Source: Streptomyces sclerotialus
GTDB taxonomy: Bacteria; Actinomycetota; Actinomycetes; Streptomycetales; Streptomycetaceae
Assembly (NCBI GenBank): GCA_000719105.1
Contig: JODX01000001.1
Location: forward strand, 434,001-498,000
DNA: 64,000 nucleotides
Direction of reading: 5' to 3'
The stretch's first letter is position 1, and every line of letters begins with the position of its first letter. Positions 26,733 through 34,944 of the stretch are shown here, one piece after another. Under the pieces are notes generated by a model. That model was not told the DNA's origin and ran no database searches. It worked only from the letters and a program-made list of their open reading frames with translations. The position numbers were made by a program, and so were the translations under genes.

Positions 26733-28279
26733 GAACGCCGCCAACTGTGAGAACCGGGAAACCCCCCACCGCGCGCGGGCGGCTGCGCCGCGGCCTGGTG
26801 CGCGTGGCGCTGCACGGGCTCGCGCTCACGGTCGTCGCCGCCCCGTTCGCCGTCGCCTGGCAGTACGACGCCCACCGGCGCGCCGTGTCCGACCAGGCCC
26901 CGGCCCCGGACTCCGGCTCCGACGCCCGTCCCCGCACCGCCGTCCCGCGGCACGCCGCCGCCCCGGTCGTCCTCGCCTACCACGACGTCGCCCCCCGCTC
27001 GGGCAGCCGCTACACGGTCACCCCGCGGCGGCTCGACGCCCAGCTCTCCGCCCTGCACGCGGCCGGCTACCACACCCTGACCAGCGGGGAGTTCCTCCGC
27101 TTCCTCGCCACGGGACGGCCGCCGGCCCGTCGCAGCGTCTACCTCACCTTCGACGACGGCACCCGCGGCCTGTGGGCGTACGCCGACCCCATCCTGGCCA
27201 AGCACCGGATGAAGGCCGCCGCCTACCTGATCACCGGCTCCGTCGCCACCCACCGCCCCTACTACCTGTCCTGGCCCGAGATCGACCGGATGGCCGCCTC
27301 CGGCCGCTGGGACTTCCAGGCCCACACCCACCTCAGCCACCGCCGGGCCCCCGTCGACGCCTCGGGGCGGACGGGCTCCGTGCTGGCCAACCGCGTCTGG
27401 CTGCCCGGGGCCGGACGGCTGGAGACCGAGGCCGAGTACCGCCGGCGGGTGCGCGAGGACCTCGACAGCTCGCTGCGCGCCTTCCGCGCCCACGGCCTGC
27501 CCGCGCCCCGGCTGTTCGCCTACCCCTTCTCCGAGGCCGTGCACCGCACCAACCTCCCCCGCGGCGGCTCCGCCCACCTCCAGCGGCTGCTGCGCACCCG
27601 TTTCGCCGCCACGCTGACCAACACCACGAGCCGTCCGCTGCCGGCGGGGCCGCGCGCCGCCGCCGCGGGCCAGGTCCAGCGGCTGGAGGTGTTCGGCACC
27701 ACCACCGCCGACGGTCTGCTGCGCCGGCTGCGGACCTGGACGTCCAGCGCACCGGGCGACGTACCGGACCCGCTGGACCACCCCGGCCGGTGGCGGTTCC
27801 CGGACGGTCCGCCGGGCACCGGCCTGGCGGCGCTGACCGGCGACGGGCCACGCCGGGGCACCTACGCGTCGGCCGAGTACCGGCCCCTCGGCACGGCGGA
27901 CTGGACGACGTACCGGGTGCGGGCGACCGTCCACCGCCTGCGCGGGACGGACACCAGCGTCTCGGTCACCGTCCGCCACGGCAGCCTCCACCCGTGCACC
28001 GTCACCCTCGGTGCCAACGCCGTACGGCTGACGGAGCGAACTCCCGGCGGACACCCCCGCGTCACGACCCGCCGTCTCGAACCGTCCTCCGTCCACCGCC
28101 TCGTCCTGCACGTGACCCCGCGCGCCGTCCGGGCCGAAGTCGACGGCACCCCGCGCATCACCCACCGCACCGCCCCGGTGGCCGGAGCGCACGCGGCCGG
28201 CGGCATCGCCCTCGCCGTCCGCAACGACTCGCCCCGCACCACCTGGCCCCGCTTCACCTCGCTCCACGTCTCCGGCTGA
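26729..28279 (+). CDS. Membrane-anchored polysaccharide deacetylase (CE4, PgaB/IcaB-like) with C-terminal beta-sandwich domain
   Basis: 516 aa. GTG 26729 overlaps the previous stop; GTG 26747 is an alternative. An N-terminal signal anchor (about 25-45, VALHGLALTVVAAPFAVAW) puts the enzyme outside. The deacetylase domain (about 75-310) has VVLAYHDVAP, the metal/base pair TFDDG (D142, D143) and H199-T-H-L-S-H204. The HxxxxH spacing and the YHDV motif match the PgaB/IcaB branch, which deacetylates poly-N-acetylglucosamine. Residues about 345-516 look like a concanavalin-type jelly roll that could bind glycan. It probably trims the polymer made by the upstream synthase. Confidence 0.85.
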   Translation: MRTPPTVRTGKPPTARGRLRRGLVRVALHGLALTVVAAPFAVAWQYDAHRRAVSDQAPAPDSGSDARPRTAVPRHAAAPVVLAYHDVAPRSGSRYTVTPRRLDAQLSALHAAGYHTLTSGEFLRFLATGRPPARRSVYLTFDDGTRGLWAYADPILAKHRMKAAAYLITGSVATHRPYYLSWPEIDRMAASGRWDFQAHTHLSHRRAPVDASGRTGSVLANRVWLPGAGRLETEAEYRRRVREDLDSSLRAFRAHGLPAPRLFAYPFSEAVHRTNLPRGGSAHLQRLLRTRFAATLTNTTSRPLPAGPRAAAAGQVQRLEVFGTTTADGLLRRLRTWTSSAPGDVPDPLDHPGRWRFPDGPPGTGLAALTGDGPRRGTYASAEYRPLGTADWTTYRVRATVHRLRGTDTSVSVTVRHGSLHPCTVTLGANAVRLTERTPGGHPRVTTRRLEPSSVHRLVLHVTPRAVRAEVDGTPRITHRTAPVAGAHAAGGIALAVRNDSPRTTWPRFTSLHVSG

Positions 28280-28349
28280 CGCCGACGGCCTGGGAAAACG
28301 TCCTGGGAAGGCGTGCATCCGGACGCGGCGCTCAGGCGTCTACCCGGGT

Positions 28350-29354
28350 ATGGATCTGGACAAGCCGCCACCACCACCGCCACCACCGGCACCACCGCAG
28401 GCCCCGAGGCCCGAGGGCTGCCTCACCGTCGCGATCCGCATACCCGTGCGCATCATCGCGCTGGTGGTGGTCGTGCCGGTGCGCCTGCTGTGGGACGCGC
28501 TGGTCGTCGCCGGCCGGTTCCTGAACCGCACGGTGCTCCGGCCGGTGGGGCGGGCACTGCTGTGGATGGGGCGGGCCCTGTTCGTGTGGCCCTGGGTCGC
28601 CCTGTGGCGCTACGTCGTCGTACCGGTGGCGAAAGGGCTCGGGCGGGTCGGGTACGTCCTGCTCGTGGTGCCCGCCGTGTGGGTGTACCGCTCTGTGCTG
28701 ACCCCCCTCGGGCACGGCATCGCCTGGCTGGCCCGGGGCGTGTGGGCCGGGCTGGCGTGGCTGGGCCGGTACCTCGTCGTCGTACCGTGCGGGTGGCTGT
28801 ACCGGTACCTGCTGGCACCCGTCGGACGCGGCATCGCGTGGCTCGCCGGAGTGGTCCTCACCGGGATCGGCCTCACGCTGTACTGGACGACGCACGTCCT
28901 GTTCGTGCTGCCCGCCCTCGCCGTCTGGCGGTGGGTCCTCGTGCCCGTCGGACGCGTGCTCGCCGTCATCGGGCGCGAGGTGGGGGAGGCACTGGGGCAC
29001 GCCTGGCGGATCGCCGGGTACGTGTCCCGGGCCGTCGGGCGGTTCCTCGGCACCCTCTTCCGGTGGATCCTCTGGGAACCGGTGCGATGGGTGTACCGGA
29101 CCGTGCTGACACCCGTCGGGCACCTGGTGCGCGACGCCGTCCTGCGGCCCGTCGCCGAGGCCGTGCGCAGCGCGGGACGGGCCACCCGGCAGGCGCTCGC
29201 CGCGGCCCGCCGGTCCGTGCGGCAGGCCCGCGCCGACGCCCGCCGGATGCTCTTCGGCGAGCCGCGTACGCCGCAGCCGGTGGACCGGAGGGAACCCACG
29301 GGCCGTGAGACACGTACTCTAGGTAGCAGTACGACCGCACTCACGAAGGACTGA
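28350..29354 (+). CDS. Membrane protein built from about seven R-x-V-L-x-P-V-G repeats, unknown function
   Basis: 334 aa from ATG 28350. A poly-Pro start (PPPPPPPPAPP, residues 6-16) is followed by a membrane region in which a short motif recurs about every 35-50 residues: NRTVLRPVGRALLW, WRYVVVPVAKGLGR, YRSVLTPLGHGIAW, YRYLLAPVGRGIAW, WRWVLVPVGRVLAV, YRTVLTPVGHLVRD and a worn RDAVLRPVAEAVRS. Hydrophobic segments rich in Trp, Val and Leu lie between repeats, each flanked by Arg. The C-terminus is polar and basic. It follows the glycan cassette but with about 70 bp spacing and no clear ribosome site. No family is recognised. Confidence 0.8.
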   Translation: MDLDKPPPPPPPPAPPQAPRPEGCLTVAIRIPVRIIALVVVVPVRLLWDALVVAGRFLNRTVLRPVGRALLWMGRALFVWPWVALWRYVVVPVAKGLGRVGYVLLVVPAVWVYRSVLTPLGHGIAWLARGVWAGLAWLGRYLVVVPCGWLYRYLLAPVGRGIAWLAGVVLTGIGLTLYWTTHVLFVLPALAVWRWVLVPVGRVLAVIGREVGEALGHAWRIAGYVSRAVGRFLGTLFRWILWEPVRWVYRTVLTPVGHLVRDAVLRPVAEAVRSAGRATRQALAAARRSVRQARADARRMLFGEPRTPQPVDRREPTGRETRTLGSSTTALTKD

Positions 29355-29402
29355 GCGACACTGGGCAAGCGACAGCCCGAAGGCCCGCCGCCCGCACCGG
29401 CG

Positions 29403-30212
29403 GTGCAGCGCATCCGACTGCGTTACACCAAGCGCGGCCGCCTCCGGTTCACCAGCCACCGCGACTTCCAGCGCGCCTTCGAGCGTGCGCTGCGCCGCGC
29501 CGAGGTGCCCATGGCCTACTCGGCGGGGTTCACACCGCATCCGAAGGTGTCGTACGCCAATGCCGCGCCCACCGGTACGGGCAGTGAGGCCGAGTACCTG
29601 GAGATCGCGCTCACCGAAGCGCGCGATCCCGACAAGCTGCGCGAGCTCCTCGACGAGTCGCTGCCCGCCGGGCTCGACGTCGTCGACGCGGTCGAGGCCC
29701 GCACCCCGGGCCTCGCCGACCGGCTCACCGCCTCCGTCTGGGAGCTGCGCCTCGACGGCGTGACCCCCGAGGAGGCCGGGCGCGCGGTGGCGGCCTTCGA
29801 GGCGGCCGAGACCGTGGAGGTCGAGCGCCAGACCAAGAAGGGCATGCGAACCTTCGACGCCCGCACCGCCGTCGTGAACCTCGAGGTGGCTCGGACGCAG
29901 GATCCAGAGTTGGAAGAGGCTGATAGGCCGACCGACCAGCCCTGTGCGATACTGCGGCTGGTTGTTCGGCACGTGACGCCTGCCGTACGACCCGACGACG
30001 TCCTGTCCGGTCTCCGCGCCGTGGCCGACCTGGCGCCGCCGGTCCCCGCAGCGGTGACCAGGCTGGCGCAGGGGCTGTTCGATGAAGAGACCGGCACGGT
30101 GACCGACCCGCTCGCGCCCGACCGCGAGGCAGTCATGGCCGCCCCGGCCGCTACAGCGGGGGCCGCCGGATCTGCCGCCGCGCCGACGCAGGTGCCGGAA
30201 GGTCCCGCGTAG
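29403..30212 (+). CDS. DUF2344 / TIGR03936 radical SAM-linked protein
   Basis: 269 aa from GTG 29403. A CTG at 29361 (reading LGKRQPEGPPPAPA) is a serious alternative start because AAGGA lies at 29346-29350, 10 nt upstream. The family signature is at the N-terminus: RLRYTKRGRLRFTSHRDFQRAFERALRRA, then AYSAGFTPHPKVSYANAAPTGTGSEAEYLEI. The family is always linked to a B12-binding radical SAM protein and often to RNase E, L21 and L27, exactly as here (rne 244 bp downstream). Its role is unproven; tRNA- or RNA-related work is a common guess. The C-terminal 35 residues are Ala/Pro-rich and variable. Confidence 0.88.
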   Translation: MQRIRLRYTKRGRLRFTSHRDFQRAFERALRRAEVPMAYSAGFTPHPKVSYANAAPTGTGSEAEYLEIALTEARDPDKLRELLDESLPAGLDVVDAVEARTPGLADRLTASVWELRLDGVTPEEAGRAVAAFEAAETVEVERQTKKGMRTFDARTAVVNLEVARTQDPELEEADRPTDQPCAILRLVVRHVTPAVRPDDVLSGLRAVADLAPPVPAAVTRLAQGLFDEETGTVTDPLAPDREAVMAAPAATAGAAGSAAAPTQVPEGPA

Positions 30213-30456
30213 GGACGGATGTCGTAGCGCCGCCCTCGGACTCGGGAGCCACCTGGGTCGGGCAGCGCACCGACCAGAAGACTTTCGCCAGGCCGTACGC
30301 GACAAGGCGTACGGAACCGGCGAGACAGGACACAGAGAGCTCCCGTGCGGCGCCCGCGCCCCGGACGGCGGCACCGCGCACCGCGCGAGCCGCGGACGTC
30401 ACCGGCACCGCCGGACCAGGCGCGGCGCCCGGGAGCCTGACGGGAGAACCGCCCGC

Positions 30457-33400
30457 ATGCTCGAGCCGACCGAACCCAACGAGGGTTCCGAACACAACAC
30501 CCCCAGCGACACCCTGCCGCCGCGCCGCCGTCGCCGCGCCGCGTCGCGCCCCGCGGGCCCGCCCGCGGGGAACGCCGAGACGCCCGCGGAGACCGTGGCC
30601 CCGGCCATACCGCCCGCCCGGCCCGCCGCGACGGGCGAGAACGACGAGACCGGGGCGGCCGCGCAGGACGTCACGACCGGGAGCGCCGCCGCCGAGGAGG
30701 CCGTGCCGCCCGCCCGTACCCGCCGCCGGGTGACGAGGCGTGCGGCGGCGCCCGCCGGTGCGCCCGCGTCGGCGGAGACCGTGGTGCCCGCGGAGACCGC
30801 CGAGCCGGTTGCGGCTGAGGCGTCGGCTGCTGAGGTTCCGGCCGTCGCCGAGGAGACGGCGGCGCCTGCTCGTACGCGTCGTCGTGCGACGCGGCGTGCG
30901 TCTGCGCCTGCCGGTGCGCCGTCGGTGGCTGAGACCGCCGAGAGCGCCGAGGTCGCCGCTGAGCCGGTTGCGGCTGAGGCGTCGGCTGCTGAGGTTCCGG
31001 CCGTCGCCGAGGAGACGGCGGCGCCTGCTCGTACGCGTCCCACGCGGCGCGTGTCAGCGCCCGCGGCTTCCGCCGAGCAGGCCGAGACCGAGCAGACCGA
31101 GACCGAGCAGACCGAGACCGAGCAGGCCGAGGCCGAGCAGGCCGAGGCCGAGCAGGCCGCGGACAAGAAGCCCGCGCAGCCTGAGCCCGTCGCCGCTGCC
31201 CAGCAGGAGCAGCCGGCTCCCGCGGCCGAGTCCGGCGACGCCGCTCCGCGCCGGGGCCGCCGCCGTGCCGTGCGCAAGGCCGCCGTCGGCTTCTCCGAGC
31301 CCGCGACGCGGCGCGCCGCCGAGGAGAACGGCGAGAACGCGCCCAAGCCGGCGCGTCCGGCGGTCGCCGTGTTCCAGGCGCCCGTCTTCGCCGAGCCGAT
31401 GTTCCAGACGCCCGAGCGGGCCGCCGCCGCGGCTGCGGCCGAGGCCGCCGAGGCCGCCGGACAGGAGGGCGCCGAGGACGAGCACCTCGTGGAGGAGGAG
31501 AGCACCGGCTCGCGGCGTCGCCGCCGTCGGCGCGCTGCCGAGGAGCGGACTCCGTCCGCCGTGACCGCCGACGAGGCGGAGGAGACCGAGGACACCGAGG
31601 ACACGGAGGCCGCCGGGGACGCGGCGGACGCCGAGGACGCCGAGGACGCCGAGGAGACGGCCGAGGGCGCCGCCTACGGGGACTCCGACGCAGAGGACAC
31701 CGACTCCGAGGAGACCGGCTCCCGCCGTCGCCGCCGCCGTGGTGGCCGTCGCCGTCGCCGGGGCGAGTCCGCCGAGGGCGAGGGCGGCGAGTCCGCGGAG
31801 CCGGCCGGTGAGCAGGCCGCTCAGGACGCCGAGGACACCGCCGAGCAGGTCGAGGAGGACGCCGAGGAGGAGGCCGACGAGCACTCCGACGCCGACCACG
31901 CCGCCGGTTCCAGCAGCAGCCGTCGCCGTCGCCGCCGCCGTCGCCGCGCGGGTGACACGTCCGTCGACACCGAGCCCGGCGAGGGCGACCCGGAGCGCAC
32001 GGTCGTCAAGGTGCGCGAGCCGCGCAAGAAGGACGAGCACACGTCGAGCTCCGACGAGGTGCAGTCCATCAAGGGCTCGACCCGCCTGGAAGCCAAGAAG
32101 CAGCGCCGCCGCGAGGGCCGCGAGCAGGGCCGCCGCCGGGTGCCGATCATCACCGAGGCCGAGTTCCTGGCCCGCCGCGAGGCCGTCGAGCGCGTCATGG
32201 TCGTCCGCCAGAACGGCGACCGCACGCAGATCGGCGTCCTCGAGGACAACGTGCTCGTCGAGCACTACGTCAACAAGGAGCAGTCGACCTCGTACGTCGG
32301 CAACGTGTACCTCGGCAAGGTGCAGAACGTCCTGCCGTCGATGGAGGCCGCCTTCATCGACATCGGCAAGGGCCGCAACGCCGTGCTCTACGCCGGTGAG
32401 GTCAACTTCGAGGCGCTGGGCATGGCCAACGGCCCGCGGCGCATCGAGTCCGCGCTGAAGTCCGGGCAGTCCGTCCTCGTCCAGGTGACGAAGGACCCCA
32501 TCGGACACAAGGGCGCCCGTCTGACCAGCCAGGTCTCCCTCCCGGGCCGCTACCTCGTGTACGTCCCCGAGGGCTCGATGACCGGTATCAGCCGCAAGCT
32601 GCCCGACACCGAGCGCGCCCGGCTGAAGACCATCCTCAAGAAGATCGTCCCCGAGGACGCGGGCGTCATCGTGCGCACCGCCGCCGAGGGCGCGAGCGAG
32701 GACGAGCTGCGCCGTGACGTCGAGCGGCTCCAGGCGCAGTGGGAGGACATCCAGAAGAAGGCGAAGAGCGGCAACGCCCCGACCCTGCTGTACGGCGAGC
32801 CGGACATGACCGTCCGGGTCGTCCGCGACATCTTCAACGAGGACTTCTCCAAGGTCGTCGTCAGCGGTGACGAGGCGTGGCGGACCATCCACGGGTACGT
32901 CTCGCACGTGGCGCCCGACCTGGCCGACCGCCTGTCCAGGTGGACGAGCGAGGTCGACGTCTTCGCCACGTACCGGATCGACGAGCAGCTCGCCAAGGCG
33001 CTGGACCGCAAGGTCTGGCTGCCCAGCGGCGGTTCGCTGGTGATCGACCGGACCGAGGCGATGGTCGTCGTCGACGTCAACACCGGCAAGTTCACCGGTC
33101 AGGGCGGCAACCTCGAGGAGACCGTCACCAGGAACAACCTGGAGGCGGCCGAGGAGATCGTGCGCCAGCTCCGGCTGCGCGACCTCGGCGGCATCATCGT
33201 CATCGACTTCATCGACATGGTGCTGGAGTCCAACCGGGACCTGGTGCTGCGGCGCCTGCTGGAGTGCCTGGGCCGTGACCGTACGAAGCACCAGGTCGCC
33301 GAGGTCACCTCGCTGGGCCTGGTACAGATGACCCGCAAGCGGGTGGGCCAGGGCCTGCTGGAGTCGTTCTCCGAGACCTGTGTCCACTGCAACGGGCGCG

Positions 33401-34638
33401 GCGTGATCGTGCACATGGAGCAGGCGTCCTCCGCGGGCGGCGGCGGCAAGCGCCGCAAGCGCGGGCGCGGGGGTGCCGAGCAGACGCACGAGCACACCGC
33501 TGAGCACACGCACGAGCACGAGACCGCGGCGGAGTCGGCGACCACGGAGCCCTCGGGTGCCGTGGAGACCGGGGAGAGCGCTGCCGGGGCGGCCGCCGGT
33601 GCCGTCGAGGCACCCGCCGCTCAGCCGTTGGCGGACAGCTTCGCAGCGGACGAGGAGCTGTACAGCAGCGTCGCCGAGGCGGAGGCCGCGGCCACGCGCG
33701 GACGTACGCGGCGCCGGGCCGGCCGACGCGTGTCGGCGCCGGCGGGCGCGCCCAAGGGCGACGGCTCGTCCGGCACCCGGGCGGCGAAGTCCGAGGCCAA
33801 GGACAAGGACAAGGACAGGGCCGAGGGCAGGACCCGGGCGCCGAAGTCCCGGGAGGCCGCCGAGGCGGAGCCCGTCGCGGTGGAGGACCCCGTGGTGGAG
33901 ACTCCTCCGGCCGCCGCCGAGGGTGACGAGACCGCGAGCAGGACTCCTGAGGCCGCCGAGGCGCCCGAGTCCACCGCGTCCCCCGTGTCCTCCGAGGTGC
34001 CGGCCGAGGCCGCGCCCAAGGGGCGTACGCGCCGACGGGCGACGCGCAAGGCGACGGCGCCCGCGGGAGCGCCCGCGGCGGAGGACGCCGTGGTGACCGT
34101 GGTGGAGCCGGTGGCCGAGGACGGGAAGTCCGAGGCGGCGGCGCCTTCCGGTGCCGAGGTGGCGGAGAGCGCGCAGAGCACGGAGAGCGCCGCGCCCGCC
34201 CGGCCGCGGCGGCGTGCGGTGCGCAAGGCGGCCGCGCCGACCGCGTCCGAGGACGCGGCCGTCGTGGTGGTCCCGTCGGCGCCTGCGGAGGCTCCGGCGG
34301 ATGCAGCGGCCGAGGCTCCGGAGGGAGCGGCGGCGGATGCAGCGGCCGACGCTCCGGCGGCGGAGGAGGCCGCGCCGGTGAAGAAGACCGCGCGGAAGAC
34401 CGCCACCAAGAAGACCGCGGCCAAGAAGACGACCGCGACCGCGGCCAAGAAGGCGACGACGAAGAAGACCGCCGCCAAGAAGACGACCACGGCCAAGAAG
34501 ACGACCACGGCGAAGAAGGCCACGGCCAAGAAGACGACGGCCAAGAAGGCGGCGTCGAAGAAGACCGCGGCGGCGCAGCAGGCGTCGTCCACGGTCACGG
34601 CGTCCGCGCCGGAGCCGGCGTCGTCCGGGGAGGACTGA
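30457..34638 (+). CDS. rne: Ribonuclease E/G family endoribonuclease with long disordered arms
   Basis: 1393 aa. Residues 1-about 560 are low-complexity, with repeated Ala-Pro-Ala-Arg-Thr-Arg-Arg-Arg blocks and acidic Glu/Asp tracts. The catalytic half (about 575-1000) has an S1 RNA-binding region (YVGNVYLGKVQNVLPSMEAAF), the Mg-binding VVDVNTGKFTG (Asp873, Asn875), IVIDFIDM (Asp917/Asp920) and the zinc-link C975-V-H-C978. The tail (about 1010-1393) is again disordered and ends in a histone-H1-like run of Lys/Ala/Thr. Streptomyces RNase ES has this layout, with the catalytic core in the middle. It cleaves single-stranded A/U-rich RNA and matures rRNA; the arms recruit partners such as PNPase. 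Confidence 0.95.
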   Translation: MLEPTEPNEGSEHNTPSDTLPPRRRRRAASRPAGPPAGNAETPAETVAPAIPPARPAATGENDETGAAAQDVTTGSAAAEEAVPPARTRRRVTRRAAAPAGAPASAETVVPAETAEPVAAEASAAEVPAVAEETAAPARTRRRATRRASAPAGAPSVAETAESAEVAAEPVAAEASAAEVPAVAEETAAPARTRPTRRVSAPAASAEQAETEQTETEQTETEQAEAEQAEAEQAADKKPAQPEPVAAAQQEQPAPAAESGDAAPRRGRRRAVRKAAVGFSEPATRRAAEENGENAPKPARPAVAVFQAPVFAEPMFQTPERAAAAAAAEAAEAAGQEGAEDEHLVEEESTGSRRRRRRRAAEERTPSAVTADEAEETEDTEDTEAAGDAADAEDAEDAEETAEGAAYGDSDAEDTDSEETGSRRRRRRGGRRRRRGESAEGEGGESAEPAGEQAAQDAEDTAEQVEEDAEEEADEHSDADHAAGSSSSRRRRRRRRRAGDTSVDTEPGEGDPERTVVKVREPRKKDEHTSSSDEVQSIKGSTRLEAKKQRRREGREQGRRRVPIITEAEFLARREAVERVMVVRQNGDRTQIGVLEDNVLVEHYVNKEQSTSYVGNVYLGKVQNVLPSMEAAFIDIGKGRNAVLYAGEVNFEALGMANGPRRIESALKSGQSVLVQVTKDPIGHKGARLTSQVSLPGRYLVYVPEGSMTGISRKLPDTERARLKTILKKIVPEDAGVIVRTAAEGASEDELRRDVERLQAQWEDIQKKAKSGNAPTLLYGEPDMTVRVVRDIFNEDFSKVVVSGDEAWRTIHGYVSHVAPDLADRLSRWTSEVDVFATYRIDEQLAKALDRKVWLPSGGSLVIDRTEAMVVVDVNTGKFTGQGGNLEETVTRNNLEAAEEIVRQLRLRDLGGIIVIDFIDMVLESNRDLVLRRLLECLGRDRTKHQVAEVTSLGLVQMTRKRVGQGLLESFSETCVHCNGRGVIVHMEQASSAGGGGKRRKRGRGGAEQTHEHTAEHTHEHETAAESATTEPSGAVETGESAAGAAAGAVEAPAAQPLADSFAADEELYSSVAEAEAAATRGRTRRRAGRRVSAPAGAPKGDGSSGTRAAKSEAKDKDKDRAEGRTRAPKSREAAEAEPVAVEDPVVETPPAAAEGDETASRTPEAAEAPESTASPVSSEVPAEAAPKGRTRRRATRKATAPAGAPAAEDAVVTVVEPVAEDGKSEAAAPSGAEVAESAQSTESAAPARPRRRAVRKAAAPTASEDAAVVVVPSAPAEAPADAAAEAPEGAAADAAADAPAAEEAAPVKKTARKTATKKTAAKKTTATAAKKATTKKTAAKKTTTAKKTTTAKKATAKKTTAKKAASKKTAAAQQASSTVTASAPEPASSGED
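30802..30880 (+). repeat. 79-bp exact direct repeat, copy 1 (inside rne)
   Basis: This stretch, encoding EPVAAEASAAEVPAVAEETA and onward, recurs without a mismatch at 30961-31039. Codon choice (GCT, GTT, GCG) differs from neighbouring rne sequence, as does copy 2. Confidence 0.9.
30961..31039 (+). repeat. 79-bp exact direct repeat, copy 2 (inside rne)
   Basis: Identical to 30802-30880, offset by 159 bp (53 codons), so the reading frame is kept. It suggests recent in-frame duplication in the disordered N-terminal arm. Confidence 0.9.
31084..31158 (+). repeat. Tandem 15-bp repeats in rne (TETEQ / AEAEQ units)
   Basis: About five units of GAGACCGAGCAG-ACC or its GCC variant encode alternating TETEQ and AEAEQ. 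A likely hot spot for length variation. Confidence 0.8.
34381..34575 (+). repeat. Lys-rich imperfect repeats encoding the RNase E tail
   Basis: AAGAAGAC[CG]-type units repeat through this stretch and encode TKKTAAKK / TTAKK blocks, a strongly basic C-terminal arm similar to histone H1-like tails. Confidence 0.75.
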
Positions 34639-34672
34639 CCTTCCCGGGCGGGTGCCCGGGAGTCGAGCGGTG

Positions 34673-34719
34673 ACCGGTGCCCCGGTCCGGCGGACGATCC
34701 GCCGGACCGGGGCACCGGT
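34673..34719. terminator. Perfect 22-bp terminator after rne
   Basis: Arms 34673-34694 and 34698-34719 are fully complementary with a CGA loop, 35 bp downstream of the rne stop. Confidence 0.85.
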
Positions 34720-34738
34720 GTGCCGGGCACCGTGCGGG

Positions 34739-34781
34739 CGTCGGGGTCGGTCTCGGTGTCGGTCTCGGTCTCGGTGTCGGG
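34739..34781 (+). repeat. TCGGTC/TCGGTG hexamer microsatellite
   Basis: A short run of (TCGGTS)n lies in the spacer between rne and the PLD-like gene. The rest of the spacer to 34944 shows no gene. Confidence 0.7.
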
Positions 34782-34944
34782 AAGGTCATGTTCCTCGTTG
34801 ACCTGGGTGTCTTGGATCACCGCCGACTATTTGTAACACTTCGTCGAACTCATACGGTCATCCAAGGAAACCGTGCGTGAGTGCAGGGGAGGGCGCTCGT
34901 TCGCGGCGACGCCAGGGCGATGACAGGAACGGGGAGGGGATCCC

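Noticed and set aside
23570..28279. Glycan cassette as a recent foreign island
   Set aside because: GC content and third-position bias look like the host backbone, and no mobile-element genes or flanking repeats were seen. An insertion relative to other species remains possible, but not a recent one.
34739..34781. Hexamer repeats that could be read as a Thr-Glu/Thr-Asp repeat protein on the minus strand
   Set aside because: The frame has no ribosome site and depends wholly on the microsatellite; it lies between a terminator and a leader region.
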